Part shown: piece by piece, positions 1 to 12,590 of the stretch
How positions within the stretch are numbered: the stretch's first letter is position 1
How the letters are laid out: the number at the start of each line of letters is the position of its first letter
DNA from: Lutjanus erythropterus
Taxonomy: Eukaryota; Chordata; Actinopteri; Lutjaniformes; Lutjanidae
Reading direction: 5' to 3'
Assembly: GCA_020091685.1 (NCBI GenBank)
Contig: CM034601.1
Coordinates: 17,351,320-17,415,319, forward strand
Length of the DNA stretch: 64,000 nt
Position numbers and translations under genes: made by a program
The notes under the pieces: generated by a model
What the model saw: the letters and a program-made list of their open reading frames with translations, nothing else
Databases searched by the model: none
What the model was told of the DNA's origin: nothing

Positions 1-1899
1 CTGATGATATGATCTTACGTTCCTCAGCTACGTCTAACCAAATCCTATCAACTGTGGAGGGCACTGCTACAGGAAACACCATGTGATGGGGGAACGCACT
101 TTGACACATTACCAGATGGCTTTCTGTTTCCTCAGAGCCTAATTGCATGAAGAAATTATCAATTCCACTTTGGAAATAATAGAGAAGAAAGACGCAAGAA
201 ACACTGATGAGGTACACTGAAATTGTCACAAGTTTATATTGAATTTGGGAACAGTCATAAATTATTGTAATTACTGCATAGTAATAACATAGAGTTATTG
301 ATTTGAACCAACAAGGGTTTACATCGAGCTTGGGAGGAGTAACGTTAGAAGAAAATATTAGAAGATAAAGTGTGATTTTGTTTATTATTTTAGTCTATAA
401 TGGAGAGATATATTTCCTGGGAAAAACATGCCCAGTGGCATGATTTAATATCACTATTCTATGGCTCTTACACTGTGCAATCAACGTTTACTTCATAATG
501 ATAAGTTACAGCAAAAATGTTTCCACTTTATCTGGTGAAACACACTTTGATGTATATTTTGAAGTAGTCAGAGGAAATGCAACATGTTTGTCAGTGAGAT
601 AAGTACAATCTAAAGCTCCTTTTACACTGCACATAAATCCACTAACATCTTGCTTTTGTCACACGTGGGACAGGGTCATCCCTGGGTCAAATGATTCGTG
701 TGTATTAATCGTCCATTTTTGCCCCCTTTTTTTCATCAGAGGCAATAAAGACTTGTCACCTCCAACAGTAGTTCTGCAACTCTTTCGCTCTTTTTTTCAT
801 ATAAATGTCTCGATGCAGTGGAGTTTTTTTTGCCCTGACACCTGTCATTTACATTTTCAAATGGAATGTCTACATGGTACCGAGTGTGATATAACAGCTG
901 ATAAGATATGCTGTTTTGTTTTTTTCTTCGACATGAATGAGATACCTGAAAGTACAAACATCGATGCAGTAGAGAAATGAAACTGCAAACCACAGAGATT
1001 CAGTTAGAAGCTGCAGAAGTACTGAGAGCTGAACACACAGAGACTTTTAAAATGCCATTCTCTCTGCTGTTCTGCATGCACATGAGTTGACACAGAAAGG
1101 CAAGCGAGTCTACCGGCACTGAGAAAAGGGTCAGTCGCCTATATTTAGTGGATTTTAATCACATTTAAAAATCCTGCATATGGGTGCTAATTGTAAAACG
1201 GTATTAAGGATTCTAATATCAAAGGTCAACTTTGTCAGAGTTGTACTCACTATGTTTACAGAACAATTAACCAAGCACTTTGTTACTGACCAAGCCTTAA
1301 CAACTGTGGTTGCAGATTAAGACCATATGACTCATTTTTAACCATAACAATGTTGTCTTGACAGCAGAGGCACCAGATCAGAAAATGCTGATATGTGTCA
1401 ATTTCGAGGGCAATGACAAAGGACGTACTTTCTGTTAAGACTTGTAGACTTGTTAACTTTAACGAAAAATTTCTTAATGGAGCAATATAGCGCAATACCA
1501 AAATTCTGCGTCCAAAAAGGAGTACTGCAGTCCAAATACTGAGTTGGAGCCATAGACTTTATGTTAAATAGGTTGAATCCCTATTTAATAAAAAAAAAAA
1601 AGCCCAGTTGAACTTTAGTGGCTGCCTGTTGCCAGCCAGACGGCATTAACAAATTGCTTTGTTTAACCGTTATAAACATCTACTCCTTCCAAAAGATTTT
1701 AATTGATTTCTTGCGACTCATAAACAGATACTTACTCATTTGGCGAACATTCAGCATTAATTTGAACCCTAATTAACATGAAACAGGCAAACTAAAACAA
1801 TTATTCTGGCTTGGATTAGATATGTCAAAGAAGGACATCGCAGCTGTTGCATTGTTGTCAGAGGAGCAAGTATTTAAATTTAGCACGTTCCCTTAATCT
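1..1899. other. Non-coding, nothing recognised
   Basis: AT-rich sequence with short chance frames only. If caln1 continues to the left, this is intron. I found no EF-hand exon on the minus strand. Confidence 0.5.
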
Positions 1900-3500
1900 C
1901 TGATAACACATCATGGTCATTTTATGATAAAGTACAGCAAATATATTACAGATTTATCCTTTAAAGACTCACACAGTGTTTCATTTGTATGACTGTGTCA
2001 CCAGCTTCTTAAAATCCCAAACTGTAACAGTGAGCGATCAAATGATGTGAGTGAGAAGGACTAATCCGTGAGATAAAATGAATGATTAACAGATTTTTAG
2101 CAGGTAGATGGTGCTGAAAGGTGCTTCCCCGGTGCTGATAACAGGCTTTCCCATTAACGGGAAGCGCTGCAGCCTTTCTCTCAGGCAAATCGAGGTGAGT
2201 GTGATCTCCCACCCTCCCTCCTTTCCTCTCCCCTTCTCTCCCCCTCGCGCTCTTTCCTTGTCTCTCTTCATATCTATACACTTATTGTATTTTACAAACC
2301 CTGCGGGGCCTGTACCAATCCCTCCACACAGCACAATCACCACCAGTATTGCCAAGAGCATTTCCGACTCTCTCCTCCCACATAAAAGGCTTCCTTCTGA
2401 CTTGAAATTGTAAGTAAACGCACACAGCTATCTGTTCGTGCAGCACAATTACTCAAACCTCTGAGGACCCTCTTACAAAACACGGTGGTCAATCTCTGGC
2501 TAATTACTTGTCAATCAGTTGGCACTATCTGCGTGGGGGTGGAAGGGGGTGAGGCGGAGCTTTGGGCTGGGGTGGAAGTGGTCGAATTTATCGACTTGAT
2601 AAAGACAGCAGGGACAGGAAAGACTTTGCAAGTCTTTATTCAACATCTTTTCACAGGCGAGCACTCCATTCTACTGTGGATCTCCAACACTTCAGGGGTG
2701 GGAGAGGGTGTCATTTCAGCTGGCATTCAGCGTTTGTGCAAATCTTTACAGGAGAAACACAATCAAGAAGAGTAATAGCCTGCCGCACGATGGAATTTAA
2801 ATCACAATTTCCCCAAGACTAATCCTTTTCCTAACTTAAACGATGAATTTTGCATGAAGTTCATCTCTCTGTGTCTCTCTCAGGCTGCGTGTCATTAATA
2901 TTCTTGTCCTGACATGCTGCTCCTTCCTTTCCTCTGTGTAATAAGTCCGTCTTAGATCTGCCTCCTATGTCTGTCTTTGCTCTGTCAGCTGCGCGAGAGT
3001 CGAAGTTCAGTCGCAGCCCCCATCTGAGCCTGTAAATATCCCCTACGGCTGATAACTAGACTTGAACGCCGTGCCACCGCCTCTCTTTCTCCATCGCGCT
3101 AAATAAAGTGAGAATCAGAGGCGAGGGATTCGGGAATGCGGGTGAGTGTGGTGTGCGGCCTCCCAAAACAAAGTGAAATGTATTTGTATGCAGCTCAACA
3201 GTGAGGAGTACATTTTCAGTAGGGTACGAATGAGCTGGTCCGTGATGTATTGCCGCGCGATGCCTGTGTGTTTGTACGTGAGCATGCAGCCTTGCCTTCG
3301 TGCGGCTGTGTATTACGAAGTCAACCCCCCAGGACTGTACATGTTCTCACTCTGATTGATGAAATGCCTCAAAAGCAGAGAAAAGGAGAGCGGCGATCCA
3401 GCGCAGGGGTGATTAACTAGCCTTCTATCTGCGCTAACAGATGATCCTAGAAGAACCTTCAGCATCTCTCTGAAGTGGGATTAGGAGTTTTCAAATGCTG
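1900..3500. other. Repeat-poor unique stretch, candidate conserved non-coding DNA
   Basis: No repeat family seen elsewhere in the window appears here, and the base composition is more even than in the neighbours. A short plus-strand frame ends GGCAAATCGAG at a consensus donor GTGAGTGTG (2194), but it encodes nothing recognisable. Being near caln1, whose vertebrate locus is long and sparsely coding, it could hold enhancers. That is inference. Confidence 0.3.
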
Positions 3501-4254
3501 GCAGCAAATACCACGGATATTTTGTCCACATCAAACAATCCCATTGGTTGCATTGGATCTGTGGCTGACAGGGCCTAGATAATGCCTCATCGTAATGTCT
3601 GGAGTCTAAGAGTCCGGATTCAATTTATATAATAGCTCTACATAGGTCCTAACTACTTTACCCTTCATGCTGTCCTTGACAAACAAAACACAGACACAGC
3701 GGCCAATCGTACTAATGATGATGAGACGCTTCAGTCGCTGTACTAGCTTCATTGCTCTAAAGCAACTGTTTCAATGAATTGGGTTGAGTCAAGTTGTGCA
3801 CAAGGGACACTGGATTAAAAGATTTATGAGACAAAGTACTTCATACCAAAGCTCATTCGAGCAAACTACAATAGGCCACATGTATAAACACAAACAAACA
3901 GCTTCAGTCAGAAACACACGCTCATGCTTGCGGTCCTCACTCGGTGAAAGGATTAGCTGTTTAGCTTTCTCGCCAAAGCAACCCGTGTCAGAAATGCACG
4001 CGCTCATTACAGTGCAGAAGTTTTTGTTTTCCGCAGCTCGTCAAAAATAGCACGTGTATGGTTACGTCACAGGATCGCCTCAAATCACGACCCAGGTATA
4101 ACCACATAGAGTATATTTAGGATGCCTCAGCATGCGGTCAAACTGAATACACTGCATGAAAGTCCTTAATAAACTGCAGTTTATTACTGCTTGATCTTGG
4201 GTTTTAATATGCCTCAGCGCTGGCAGCTTTTGTGGCCAAAGACATCATGTTTTT

Positions 4255-4640
4255 GGGTTGTCTGTACGTACACACGTCTGTACATTCATCTGTACATACA
4301 TGTCTGTCCATCCCATTCTTGTGAATGCGATATTTCAAGAACGCCATGATGGAATTTCTTCAAATGTGGCACAAATGTCCACCTGAATTCAAAGATGACC
4401 TGATTAGAATTTGATGGTGAAAGGTCAAAGGTCAGAACGTGTTTTTGGCCATAACTTATAAATTTAACTTATAAATCCGCTAATTATAACAACAATGTTT
4501 CACACAGGGATAAAATGAAGAAGTGATGGCGTTTAATATGCAAAATATCAAAGGTCAGTTTTACTGTGACATCATGATGTTCAGCTCTCTATCAGTTCTC
4601 TGTACTCCTCTTTAAATATAGTCTTTTGGTGAATTATTAT
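4255..4640 (+). repeat. Dispersed repeat with AGGTCA motifs, copy A
   Basis: It shares a colinear core with copies at 22.7 and 44.2 kb: GTGAATGCGATATTTCAAGA, then AATTTCTTCAAA, TGGCCATAACT and later ATAAAATGA-GAAGTGATG. It contains a perfect DR1 motif, AGGTCAAAGGTCA, at 4422-4434. The family is common in fish genomes by recollection; I give no name. Confidence 0.75.
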
Positions 4641-6328
4641 TCTGTTATTTATGACCGGAAATTAGTCACTGGATCAGGTCAATATAGTAATAATGTACAT
4701 TTTGACAAAAAAAAAAATGCACATAATACAGTTTATTAAATTCTTTCCAAGTTTTCACTGCACATTTGTGAGTCTCCACTGACAGGGATGTAAACTCCAA
4801 CTTAACTCACTGGCAGAGTAATTCTTGGCACATTCCCAGACCTCAGGATTCCCTTTGGTGAGGACAGGAACTACATGACTAAAACCCATTTTTAAACTAG
4901 CTATAGTTTATTTAGCTCATTAGGGTTTTGTATCACATTTAGTCATTGTTATTTAAAAGGACTTTATTCATCATTCATCATTCCAATTTTGCATGATTTT
5001 GTCTGTCAGTTTGTTTCTAATAATTTCCTGTTATTGTTTTCTGTTTCTGTTTTGATGAATGCTTTTTAAAAACACCAATGTGTTAGGATCCTGGGGGACC
5101 CCAGTCGAAAAACACTCAATTCTGCCTGTTTAGTTTTCATAGATGGAACTATTTATTGATTGAGTTCATGTTTGCCATGGGTCCTAATTCAGTATGACAC
5201 ACTGTCAGGGCTGCAGGGGCAATCATTTTGAAGGAGACGGACACACAATTTTCTTCATGCGCTCTGTCTGTTTTTATTTTACACAATATGCAAATTTACT
5301 GTAGCTTTCCTAAAATAATAATAATCTCTTTTTTCTTCAGATGACATTAATTACATAACTAATAATGTTTTGAATAGACGTAAGTAAACATTTTGCTATG
5401 ATCATTGCTTCTTCCTGTAGTTTATTCTTGTGGTCCCCAGGGACCCCAGTCAGTATTCTTATTAAAATATGTTAGTAGGATGAGAGTTAATCATACGGTG
5501 TTATATAAGAAAACACTAATATGGGTCCTTTTTGAAGTAGCTATATTTAGAAACCTTGTTTAAAAAGATTTATTACCCTGGTAGAAAATAAATATGCTCA
5601 GTATATTAAATTGTACTGTGTACTGTACTTGCAGAGTAATCATCAGTATATGTCAAGTGTGTTAATGATTAGTTAACTTGAAGTTTGCTATTTTGGAACA
5701 TCTAATTTTTTCTTAAGTACATTTTAGTTGTAAGTAAATCGTACCCCTAGCAGCATAATTTCATGTTGTGTGTTTAATTATGCAAAAAAGCATCTCTTTA
5801 TACAAGTATGTTTGTAATAACCTTTGTATTCATATAACATATTTCTAATCTACTTAAATACACTTTTTACTTTGTCTGGAACTTACAAAATAAATAGATG
5901 AATTAAAAAAAATATATTCAAGCATCTAACCATAATCAACCAACAAACATTTAGTTGTTTACATACTGAACACACGGCTTTACTGCAGCTCAAAGTCAGT
6001 TTGCAGTTTCACTTTTATACAGTCTGTTTAGCACGTCGAAACATGCCTTCGTGAGCACTGGTGGCATCAATTTTTTAAGCAAGATTGATTGTAAACTTGG
6101 ATTAGAATACCAATTATCAATACATCCTAAGTATATTTTATTCCTGTCACTTCACTGAGTCCTGTGACTGATTTTATTTCCTAAGCACCATAATTGGAAA
6201 CCAATGCATCCAGTCAAGCTCTCACAAAAGGGCTAAATGGAAAAACTTTTCCCCAGGAGAATTGGAGCGTTGTAACTGCATTGTTCCTGTAGTGAAACAT
6301 TAATTGCCAGTACCTCACACTTTACTCT
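4641..6328. other. Non-coding, AT-rich
   Basis: No gene or clear repeat. Motifs such as CTGGGGGACCCCAGTC (5092) and GTGGTCCCCAGGGACCCC (5432) are a pair of short palindromic pieces, probably ends of an old DNA element. Confidence 0.45.
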
Positions 6329-6343
6329 CCCCCCCCCCCCCCT
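6329..6343. repeat. Poly-C tract next to pyrimidine-rich CT run
   Basis: A run of about 13-14 C followed by CCTTCC and CTCTCTCT sequence to about 6380, just downstream of the caln1 exon donor (inside the following intron). Confidence 0.85.
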
Positions 6344-6394
6344 TCCTCCCACCCTCCACCCTCTCCCTCTCTCTGTCTCTATCGGTGCACTCAC

Positions 6395-6519
6395 CGCTCA
6401 GCTCCTCTGTGGAGATGCTGGTGAGCTGGAAGGCTTCGCTGCCCTCCGTCAGGGAGCTGCTCAGGTAGTTGTCTGGATAGAGCAGGCCCGCCCGCACATG
6501 GTGGAATGGCATCTTCTCC
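6395..6519 (-). CDS. caln1: Calneuron-1 (CALN1-like) N-terminal exon
   Basis: Calneuron-1 is a tail-anchored EF-hand calcium sensor that regulates Golgi PI4-kinase IIIbeta. The exon lies between CTCTGCAG and a GTGAGT donor. It is 125 nt long, entering on the third base of a codon and leaving after the first. It encodes EK-MPFHHVRAGLLYPDNYL and then a segment ending ISTEELS. In vertebrate CALN1 this N-terminus reads MPFHHVTAGLLY...NISVEELDEIREAF, so the match runs along the whole exon and stops just before EF-hand 1. The Glu-Lys before Met matches the long CALN1 isoform, whose upstream exon joins at this point; Met at 6510 is the start of the short isoform. CABP7 (calneuron-2) differs after MPFH. 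No EF-hand exon is visible in 1-6394, as expected if a very large intron follows. Confidence 0.86.
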
Positions 6520-7266
6520 CTGCAGAGCACACACATGCATACAGAGTCTAAATAAACCTTGCATATGTGTGCGTGTGTGTGTGAGCGAGGAAACTACAGG
6601 TAAGAAGGATTTGCGTGTCAGTGCGTGCATGTGTATTCAAACCGTGGATACGGTCAGGAGCCCTTTTTAGAAACACAATCTCCTGTGGAGGGAACATTGT
6701 TCCTTCCACTCTGCTAATGCTCATTTCTGGGAGAAACCGCTGTCTCCTCATGGCACAATCACAGTGACAAATTATGTAATCACATTATAATTCAATGGAG
6801 TCACAAAAAAAAACCCATTCCACTCTTATTGTTCTGATAAATACCATCACAGTACAATCAGGAACTTATCTAGCCATCATTCTCATGCTGTCTTTCTCCT
6901 GCGCGCTTTTTGTTCAGCTTCCTGTTAAGATCAATGAAATACTGCCATGTTAACTTGGAGATTTAATTAATTTTAAGAATTAAAGGTCCTGTAACCAATT
7001 TTGGAGAAAGACAGTTTAAAGTGGAGGAAGCGATCCTGGAGAAAGCTAGTTGATTGTTGAGTTCCCAGATTGTCAAATAATGATACTTTGGATTAAACCA
7101 AAAATGGCTCATAGAACAAACAACGTTAATTAAATGCATTAAAACAACATAAAGCAAAAAACAACCAGTCACACACAAACACTAAGAAGTTTGCAAATAT
7201 TATATCAAAATAATAAAAGATGTTTACTTTTATTATAAATAAAAGGCTTGATTAAATTTTTGTTTT

Positions 7267-7442
7267 TTGGGTGGCTCTGTATCTCAGTTGGTAGAGTGTC
7301 TCCATGTATGGAGGCTGTTGGTCCTCTGGAATGGCTGCTGGTTTGACTTCCGCCTGTGACCCTTTGCTGCGTGTCATCCCCCCCTCTCTTCTGCTGTCTA
7401 TCATGATAAAGGCAAAAAGCCCAAAAACATAACTAAAAAAAA
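7267..7442 (+). mobile_element. tRNA-derived SINE, copy 1
   Basis: The head has a Pol III A-box-like TCTCAGTTGGTAGAG and a decayed B-box-like GGTTTGACTTCC. The body ends ATAAAGGCAAAAAGCCCAAA plus an A-rich tail. The head-to-tail order and tail motif are shared with copies near 18.8 kb and 41.8 kb. It is too diverged from the cloverleaf to be a working tRNA gene. I cannot name the SINE family with certainty. Confidence 0.8.
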
Positions 7443-7480
7443 AATGTTGTTTCTTGGTCAATTACAGCATTCTCTTCAGG

Positions 7481-7553
7481 CTGTTGCTACGTATAACAAA
7501 CCGTTGCTATGAAGAACAGACTGTTGCTATGAAGAACAGACTGTTGCTATGGA
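7481..7553. repeat. 20-bp tandem repeat, about 3.6 copies
   Basis: The unit CTGTTGCTATGAAGAACAGA repeats head to tail; the first copy is the most diverged. Confidence 0.85.
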
Positions 7554-8249
7554 TGGAGCAATAAAATCATTAACAATATACTAAGCTGGATAATGTTTGG
7601 TCATTACTGGGAAATAAACCCTGGCAGGGTGTTGCAGGATTTCAATAAGCCTGAGGATGCTTATTTCAATTATTTATCCCTTACATATTATGTTTATTCC
7701 ATTCTTTGCTATTAATCTTGGTAATATGTCAATATGGTGCTTCACATTCTGAAAAATAAAGTAATAATAATTTAAAAATGACAAATTCTTTGGGTTGGTG
7801 GCTGGGACAGAGACACTCAACACAACAATGACACTCAACAATCAATCCAGCCCATAGCAATCAACGTTTGAGTAGCTGGGAATAAGACAAAAATCTTCCC
7901 CAGAATCGCTTACCCCACCTTTAGTTGATGAGTCTCATCATTGCCTTGTTAAACATCTACATTTTGGAAATGAGACTCAACTATCAAATACCTTACCAAT
8001 CTGTGATTGGCCAAAGTCTCCCATCATAGGCTAATATCAGAGCCAAGTGGAGAGGAAGAAGTCTAGTTTTCTCTTAGACCACTTGAATTACAACATGCTT
8101 AAAGATTATCATAGAACTTCTGCCCAATGAATATTAAATAAATAAACCAATAAATATTCACTCATTTTGATTTTGAGGATTTGATTTCACTCACACACTA
8201 ATGGCAGAGGCTGCAATGCAAAAGGTGCCTCTGCTCCTTGGAAAATAAA

Positions 8250-8663
8250 CATTCATACGCACGCAACATATGCTTCCATCCAGATAATGTCTTTTTCAGA
8301 GACGTCCCTGCTTACTTCAGCAAGACAATGCCAAGACACAGTATGCATGTAAAGAGTTCAGAGACAGGCCTGCCCGCAGTCCAGATCTGAAAATGTGTGG
8401 CGTATTATGAAGCATAACATACGACAACAGAGACTGTTGAGCACCAGACGTCACATATCAAACAAGAATTTCACATCAGCAATTAGTGTTCTCAGTTCCC
8501 AAACCCTGGTGATGTATCACAGTGGTAAACATGCCTCTGTCCCAGCTTTTTTGGGACATGTTGCATATTGAATATAAGTCAAACATTTTTTGCATATCAC
8601 TGCATCCTGTTTTTATTCACCTTTTACACAATATCCCAACTTTTCTGGAATTGGTATTGTAGA
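8250..8663 (+). mobile_element. Degenerate Tc1/mariner-type DNA transposon, 3' part
   Basis: Broken plus-strand frames recall the C-terminal DDE region of a Tc1-like transposase: an SKTMPRH-like stretch, PARSPDL followed by a CGVL-like remnant of NVW-x-IMK, then the equivalent of VEQ...QQLV-SVPK. A conserved non-coding 3' tail follows, ending TATCCCAACTTTTCTGGAAT just before 8663. Stops and small deletions (the SPIE codons are gone) show it is dead. The family call rests on remembered consensus. Confidence 0.65.
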
Positions 8664-10479
8664 CGTTGCCGTGCAGCAGACATTGAGTCAACTTGCTGAC
8701 TTTTTGACTCCCCTCTACTAGTGTTTATACACTGTTTTATAATTTTTCCTATATAGTCTATATATAGTCATATATAGTATCAGAATTATCTAGCGATTAT
8801 TCTTGTGGTGTCTTTCTCTTCCTCACTCTTTGTTCAGCCTCCTTAGTCCACAGAGGGACAGCGCTAACGTCCTGTCACTCGCCATCGTTTCTTCTAACCC
8901 CCCTCATCAGATCTCCTGACTTTCTCTCCTGCCAGACACCTCGCCGAGAGACCTCAGGGCTTGACAGGGCATCAATCAGCCACGACCCACAGCTGTCCCG
9001 TGATCAGAGCGATTCTCTGATTTGATTCACGAGAGTTTCCCCCTCTGAGGGCTTTCCCGGTGTAATATTTTGACACTTTGGCAATCTGCTTCATGTAATA
9101 TTCCTGCCAATAGTACACGCTGAACTGAGCCGAGTCGAGGTGAGGGAGAGGAAGACAGATAGAGAAAGAGCGAGGAAGAGATAGAGATCCCCGAGAGTAT
9201 TTCGTGAGCGGGCTGCTGCTAGACAGGAGAGATAGAGATATAAGTGGGGATGTCTCAGTCGCAGGAGACATGGTCAAAGTATAAACATTCACTCTCTCCT
9301 CTCCTCTCCTCTCCTCTCCTCTCCTCTCTGTTATCTGAGACCTAAATTCTTTGTGTAACTTGGAATCAGAGCCAAGAGAGGGAAAGGACACAGACTGAGC
9401 GTTAAGACAAAGACAGTGTAAAAGGTTAAGAGCTGTGGGATGGGTGTAAGTCTGCGCCGGTGATCTGTGGAGGACACCAGGTGTGAAAATGGCTGTGTGT
9501 GTGTGTGTGCATTAAACACAGATAGACAGTAAACAGTGCACAAAAAGGTGTGTATGTGCTCATAGTTTGTAAGCTCTGAGGAAAATTAATTAGTCTTCAC
9601 TCCATTTTCTCCTGGTTCTGCTCTTGTCCCACCTGCACATTGAATATATTCAATATCTGCTGAGTATATATCTGTATCTGTTTCAGCCAACGAGACGCAA
9701 ACAGCTTTTAAAAGCGGAAACAAGTCTGGTTTTTTTTTTTCATTTTCCCAGGCAATGTTTGAGAATTAATTAATTTTAAGATCTAATTAAATGAAGAAAA
9801 AAGATCATCACTGAGAAGACTGGCAGCCACTCTATCACATTTTACCATGTGTGACATCACATTTGTTAGAAACAGCAGGAAAGCTTTTTTTTTTCAGATC
9901 CTCACATCAGTAGATAAAACAACTTAAGTAATCAATGCGAAAAATGACATCTCATATATTCATTCTAAAGCGATGGATAAAACTAGAGAGCAGGAAGCAA
10001 CAGGTTTATATGTATGACTATTAAACAAATGATCATGACATTGTCTGTTTTTTCTAATATGCTGTTAATTATTCTGTTATTTCTGGCAACTGATTAGGAT
10101 TTCTGGTATGCCAGTACACATGCATATATTTGAGTAAACATGTAGGTAATATGTGCATATTGCTTGTTGCTGTTAGTGAGTTGGCATATATGTGCAGATA
10201 CAGCAGATTTACACATGTATATATTCATGTATGTGTGCACATGCATACATATATAAATTGTTTGAGTGTACTTCTGCAGAAATGGTAAATTATTGAACCC
10301 ATTGGCATGTTTACATTTCTGTGGGTGAATTAATGCATGCAGTTCAAGTTCATGTGTGGAGCTGCGGAACATGCAGGTACTGTAAATGAGATGTACAGTT
10401 ATTATTTTTTTTCCCCATTTAGATGGCGGTGGTGGGGACACTATCAGAAGGGATTGATTTGCATTTTCATCATGATAAT
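8664..10479. other. Non-coding, probable caln1 5' intron
   Basis: Contains the CTCTC repeat and short GT/CA runs. The 139-residue minus-strand frame at 8972-9391 is low complexity. Nothing else recognised. Confidence 0.45.
9296..9329. repeat. (CTCTC)n pentanucleotide repeat
   Basis: About six to seven CTCTC units. The minus-strand open frame over it (8972-9391) is low complexity and not believed. Confidence 0.9.
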
Positions 10480-11030
10480 AGAACTGCAAAGATTAGTTGA
10501 TCAATCGATTTGTTGATTAGATTTGAAAATGAATCACCAACTATTTACATAATCAATTAATCTATATATTTTTTTAAATTCAGTTATTTTCCAAGCCAAA
10601 ATATCCAACATATGTTGATTCCAGCTTCTTAAATGTAGGAATTTACTGCTTTTCTTTGTCATTTATGAGAGAAAACAGTGGTGTCACTATTCTCCAAATT
10701 CAATTCATTTAGATTTTTCAGTGAAAACATTTTTGCACTGACAGTTATTCTGTTGTTAGACTATCTAGTCTTGATTTGTAAACATCAACAGAACATTGGT
10801 TTTAGGCTCCGACAACTATCATTTCAAATTTGAAATTGAAAGTTCCTTTTGATCGATTTTGATTTAATATTGAAATTGTAACACCCCTAATAAATGTCTT
10901 TGCAAAGAATCTTTGGGTTTTGTTCTGGGCAACTGTGATGAGCATTTTTCACGATTTTTGGATATTTTATAGACTAAACAATAGCAACATTAATCAATAA
11001 TGAGAATAATCATTAATTGCAGACAGTTCA
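10480..11030 (+). mobile_element. Non-autonomous DNA element, copy 1
   Basis: It begins GAACTGCAAAGATTAGTTGA and ends ATAATCATTAATTGCAGACA, a degraded version of the fish repeat that starts AGAGCTGCAACGATTAG and ends in its inverted complement. The middle (TTCCAGCTTCTTAAATGTAG, then TTTGGGTTTTGTTCTGGGCA) follows the same family. Confidence 0.65.
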
Positions 11031-12414
11031 TCAATATGTATCAGTGATCTGGTATGCATTTAAAAGGGAATACATTCATGCAAAACTGACTAAATCAAGA
11101 ACTGCTTAAATAAAAAAATCATGATGCAAAATGATGAAGATTTTATGGCTGTTCAATAAATGAAATCCTCCCTAAATTCTTAAAGCCCTCAAATTAAACA
11201 GGGTCCAGCAATTATTTAATCAGTGGACAAATTAATAAGACATATGATATGAAATTAATATGAGAATGTATTTTAACAGTCCATCTGCTCTAACAATTGT
11301 TCCCCTGACAGAGACACCCACTCACTCATGGCAAAAACCAGCAGACGCACATACACATACATCAAACTCAGTCACACGCTGAGTCCTTCTCTTTTTTTCC
11401 TTCCTCTCGCTCACTCGCTCCCTATTTTTTCTCCCATATATTTTTGGATTGTGGTTTTTCTACTCGTGAAAACACAGACTGTTGTCACAGAGACGGACAT
11501 GAGAGCTGACAAGGACAAGCTTTAGCAGAGAGCCTCCATCTGATAAGTCTCATCGCCTGGCAGAAGGGAGCAGGAAAGAGGAGTGGCAGAAGGACAGACA
11601 GACAGAGAGATAGACAGGTGAGAGAGGGGAGGTGGGGGGGGATGAAAGGAGAAAATGAAAGCGGGCTGACTGACAGTGTTTGAACTGTGGGGTCACCTGC
11701 GCCCCAGGGAGCCCAGTTTCAAGTCTTCAGTGTGGTGATCAGAACGAATTTAAGCTCAAACGGGAGGGAAGAGGCTGAGATGAAGGGAAAGGAACAACGC
11801 AGACTGAGCCATGAGCTGGGAATGGGGAGAAAGGAGAATCATGTTTTTTTCCTCACCTCCCTCTGTCCCCATGGAGAGAAATGCATTAGCAGAATGGCAG
11901 AAAAAAGCTGAGGGGTCACAACAGTAGTTTTCCCACCAACACAGGCACGAGGCTGCCATCACAAGCAGGCAGTCCTGACAAGACAACAGTATTCACAGAA
12001 TCGGGCCTTATCAAGCCGAAATCAAAGGAAACAGGTTGTTACTGCCGCAGCCACCAATTAACCATCAAAACATGCAAAGCTGTGTGATTTAACTTCATCC
12101 AGGGACGCTCTGATCTGTTGGCTGTCCAGGCGGACTTCAAGATAAATCGACAAATTATTCTCTTTTTACTTCAAGCCACTAAAATGTCAGTTAGCTCTTC
12201 ATGTCTTCTCCAGTTCTGGAGATAAGTTCCCTGCCGCCTGCCAAAAATAATGAGAGACCACTGTTGATCAGCTGAAATTCCACTGTTTGATGAAAGGTAA
12301 ACTGCAACTCTGCGATTTTTCAGATTAACCACAAAGCTGCATGAAATGGACAGGGGACCAAACCCCTCTTTGCTCTGTGTTCTAGTAACAGTTGAGCACG
12401 CTCGGTCAAGTCAA
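11031..12414. other. Non-coding
   Basis: Purine-rich stretch at 11560-11660 (GACAGACAGAGAGATAGACA). No gene recognised. Confidence 0.45.
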
Positions 12415-12590
12415 CTTTCTCCTCTCCTGTTTCCAGTCGGCTTCATATGTTGAGAAAAATAAAAGAAAAATTTGAAGAAGGGTAAAATATGTTGCTGGGG
12501 GACCTGATAAGGGACATATAGTCACCACTAAAAAATCTTCTAAACCAATAATGAATTTGTGTTCTGAGTTTGTCACACCACAGAAATATG
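12415..12590 (+). repeat. Repeat shared with 50.18-50.31 kb
   Basis: AAATTTGAAGAAGGGTAAAA...GTTGCTGGGGGACCTG...ACATATAGTC corresponds block by block to 50245-50305. The second copy adds a TAGC-rich stretch and GAGCACAGAGCAAAAGGGGG near 50.5 kb; that last motif also occurs near 34.42 kb. Confidence 0.55.

Noticed and set aside
2108..2413. Plus-strand exon ending at GTGAGTGTG near 2194
   Set aside because: The donor fits the consensus but the peptide has no known relatives and no acceptor or partner exon is evident; kept only as part of a unique stretch.
7267..7340. tRNA gene
   Set aside because: A and B boxes are recognisable but the cloverleaf is not maintained and a SINE body and tail follow.
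8972..9391. 139-codon minus-strand frame
   Set aside because: It crosses a CTCTC repeat and Ser/Leu low-complexity sequence; no family resemblance.
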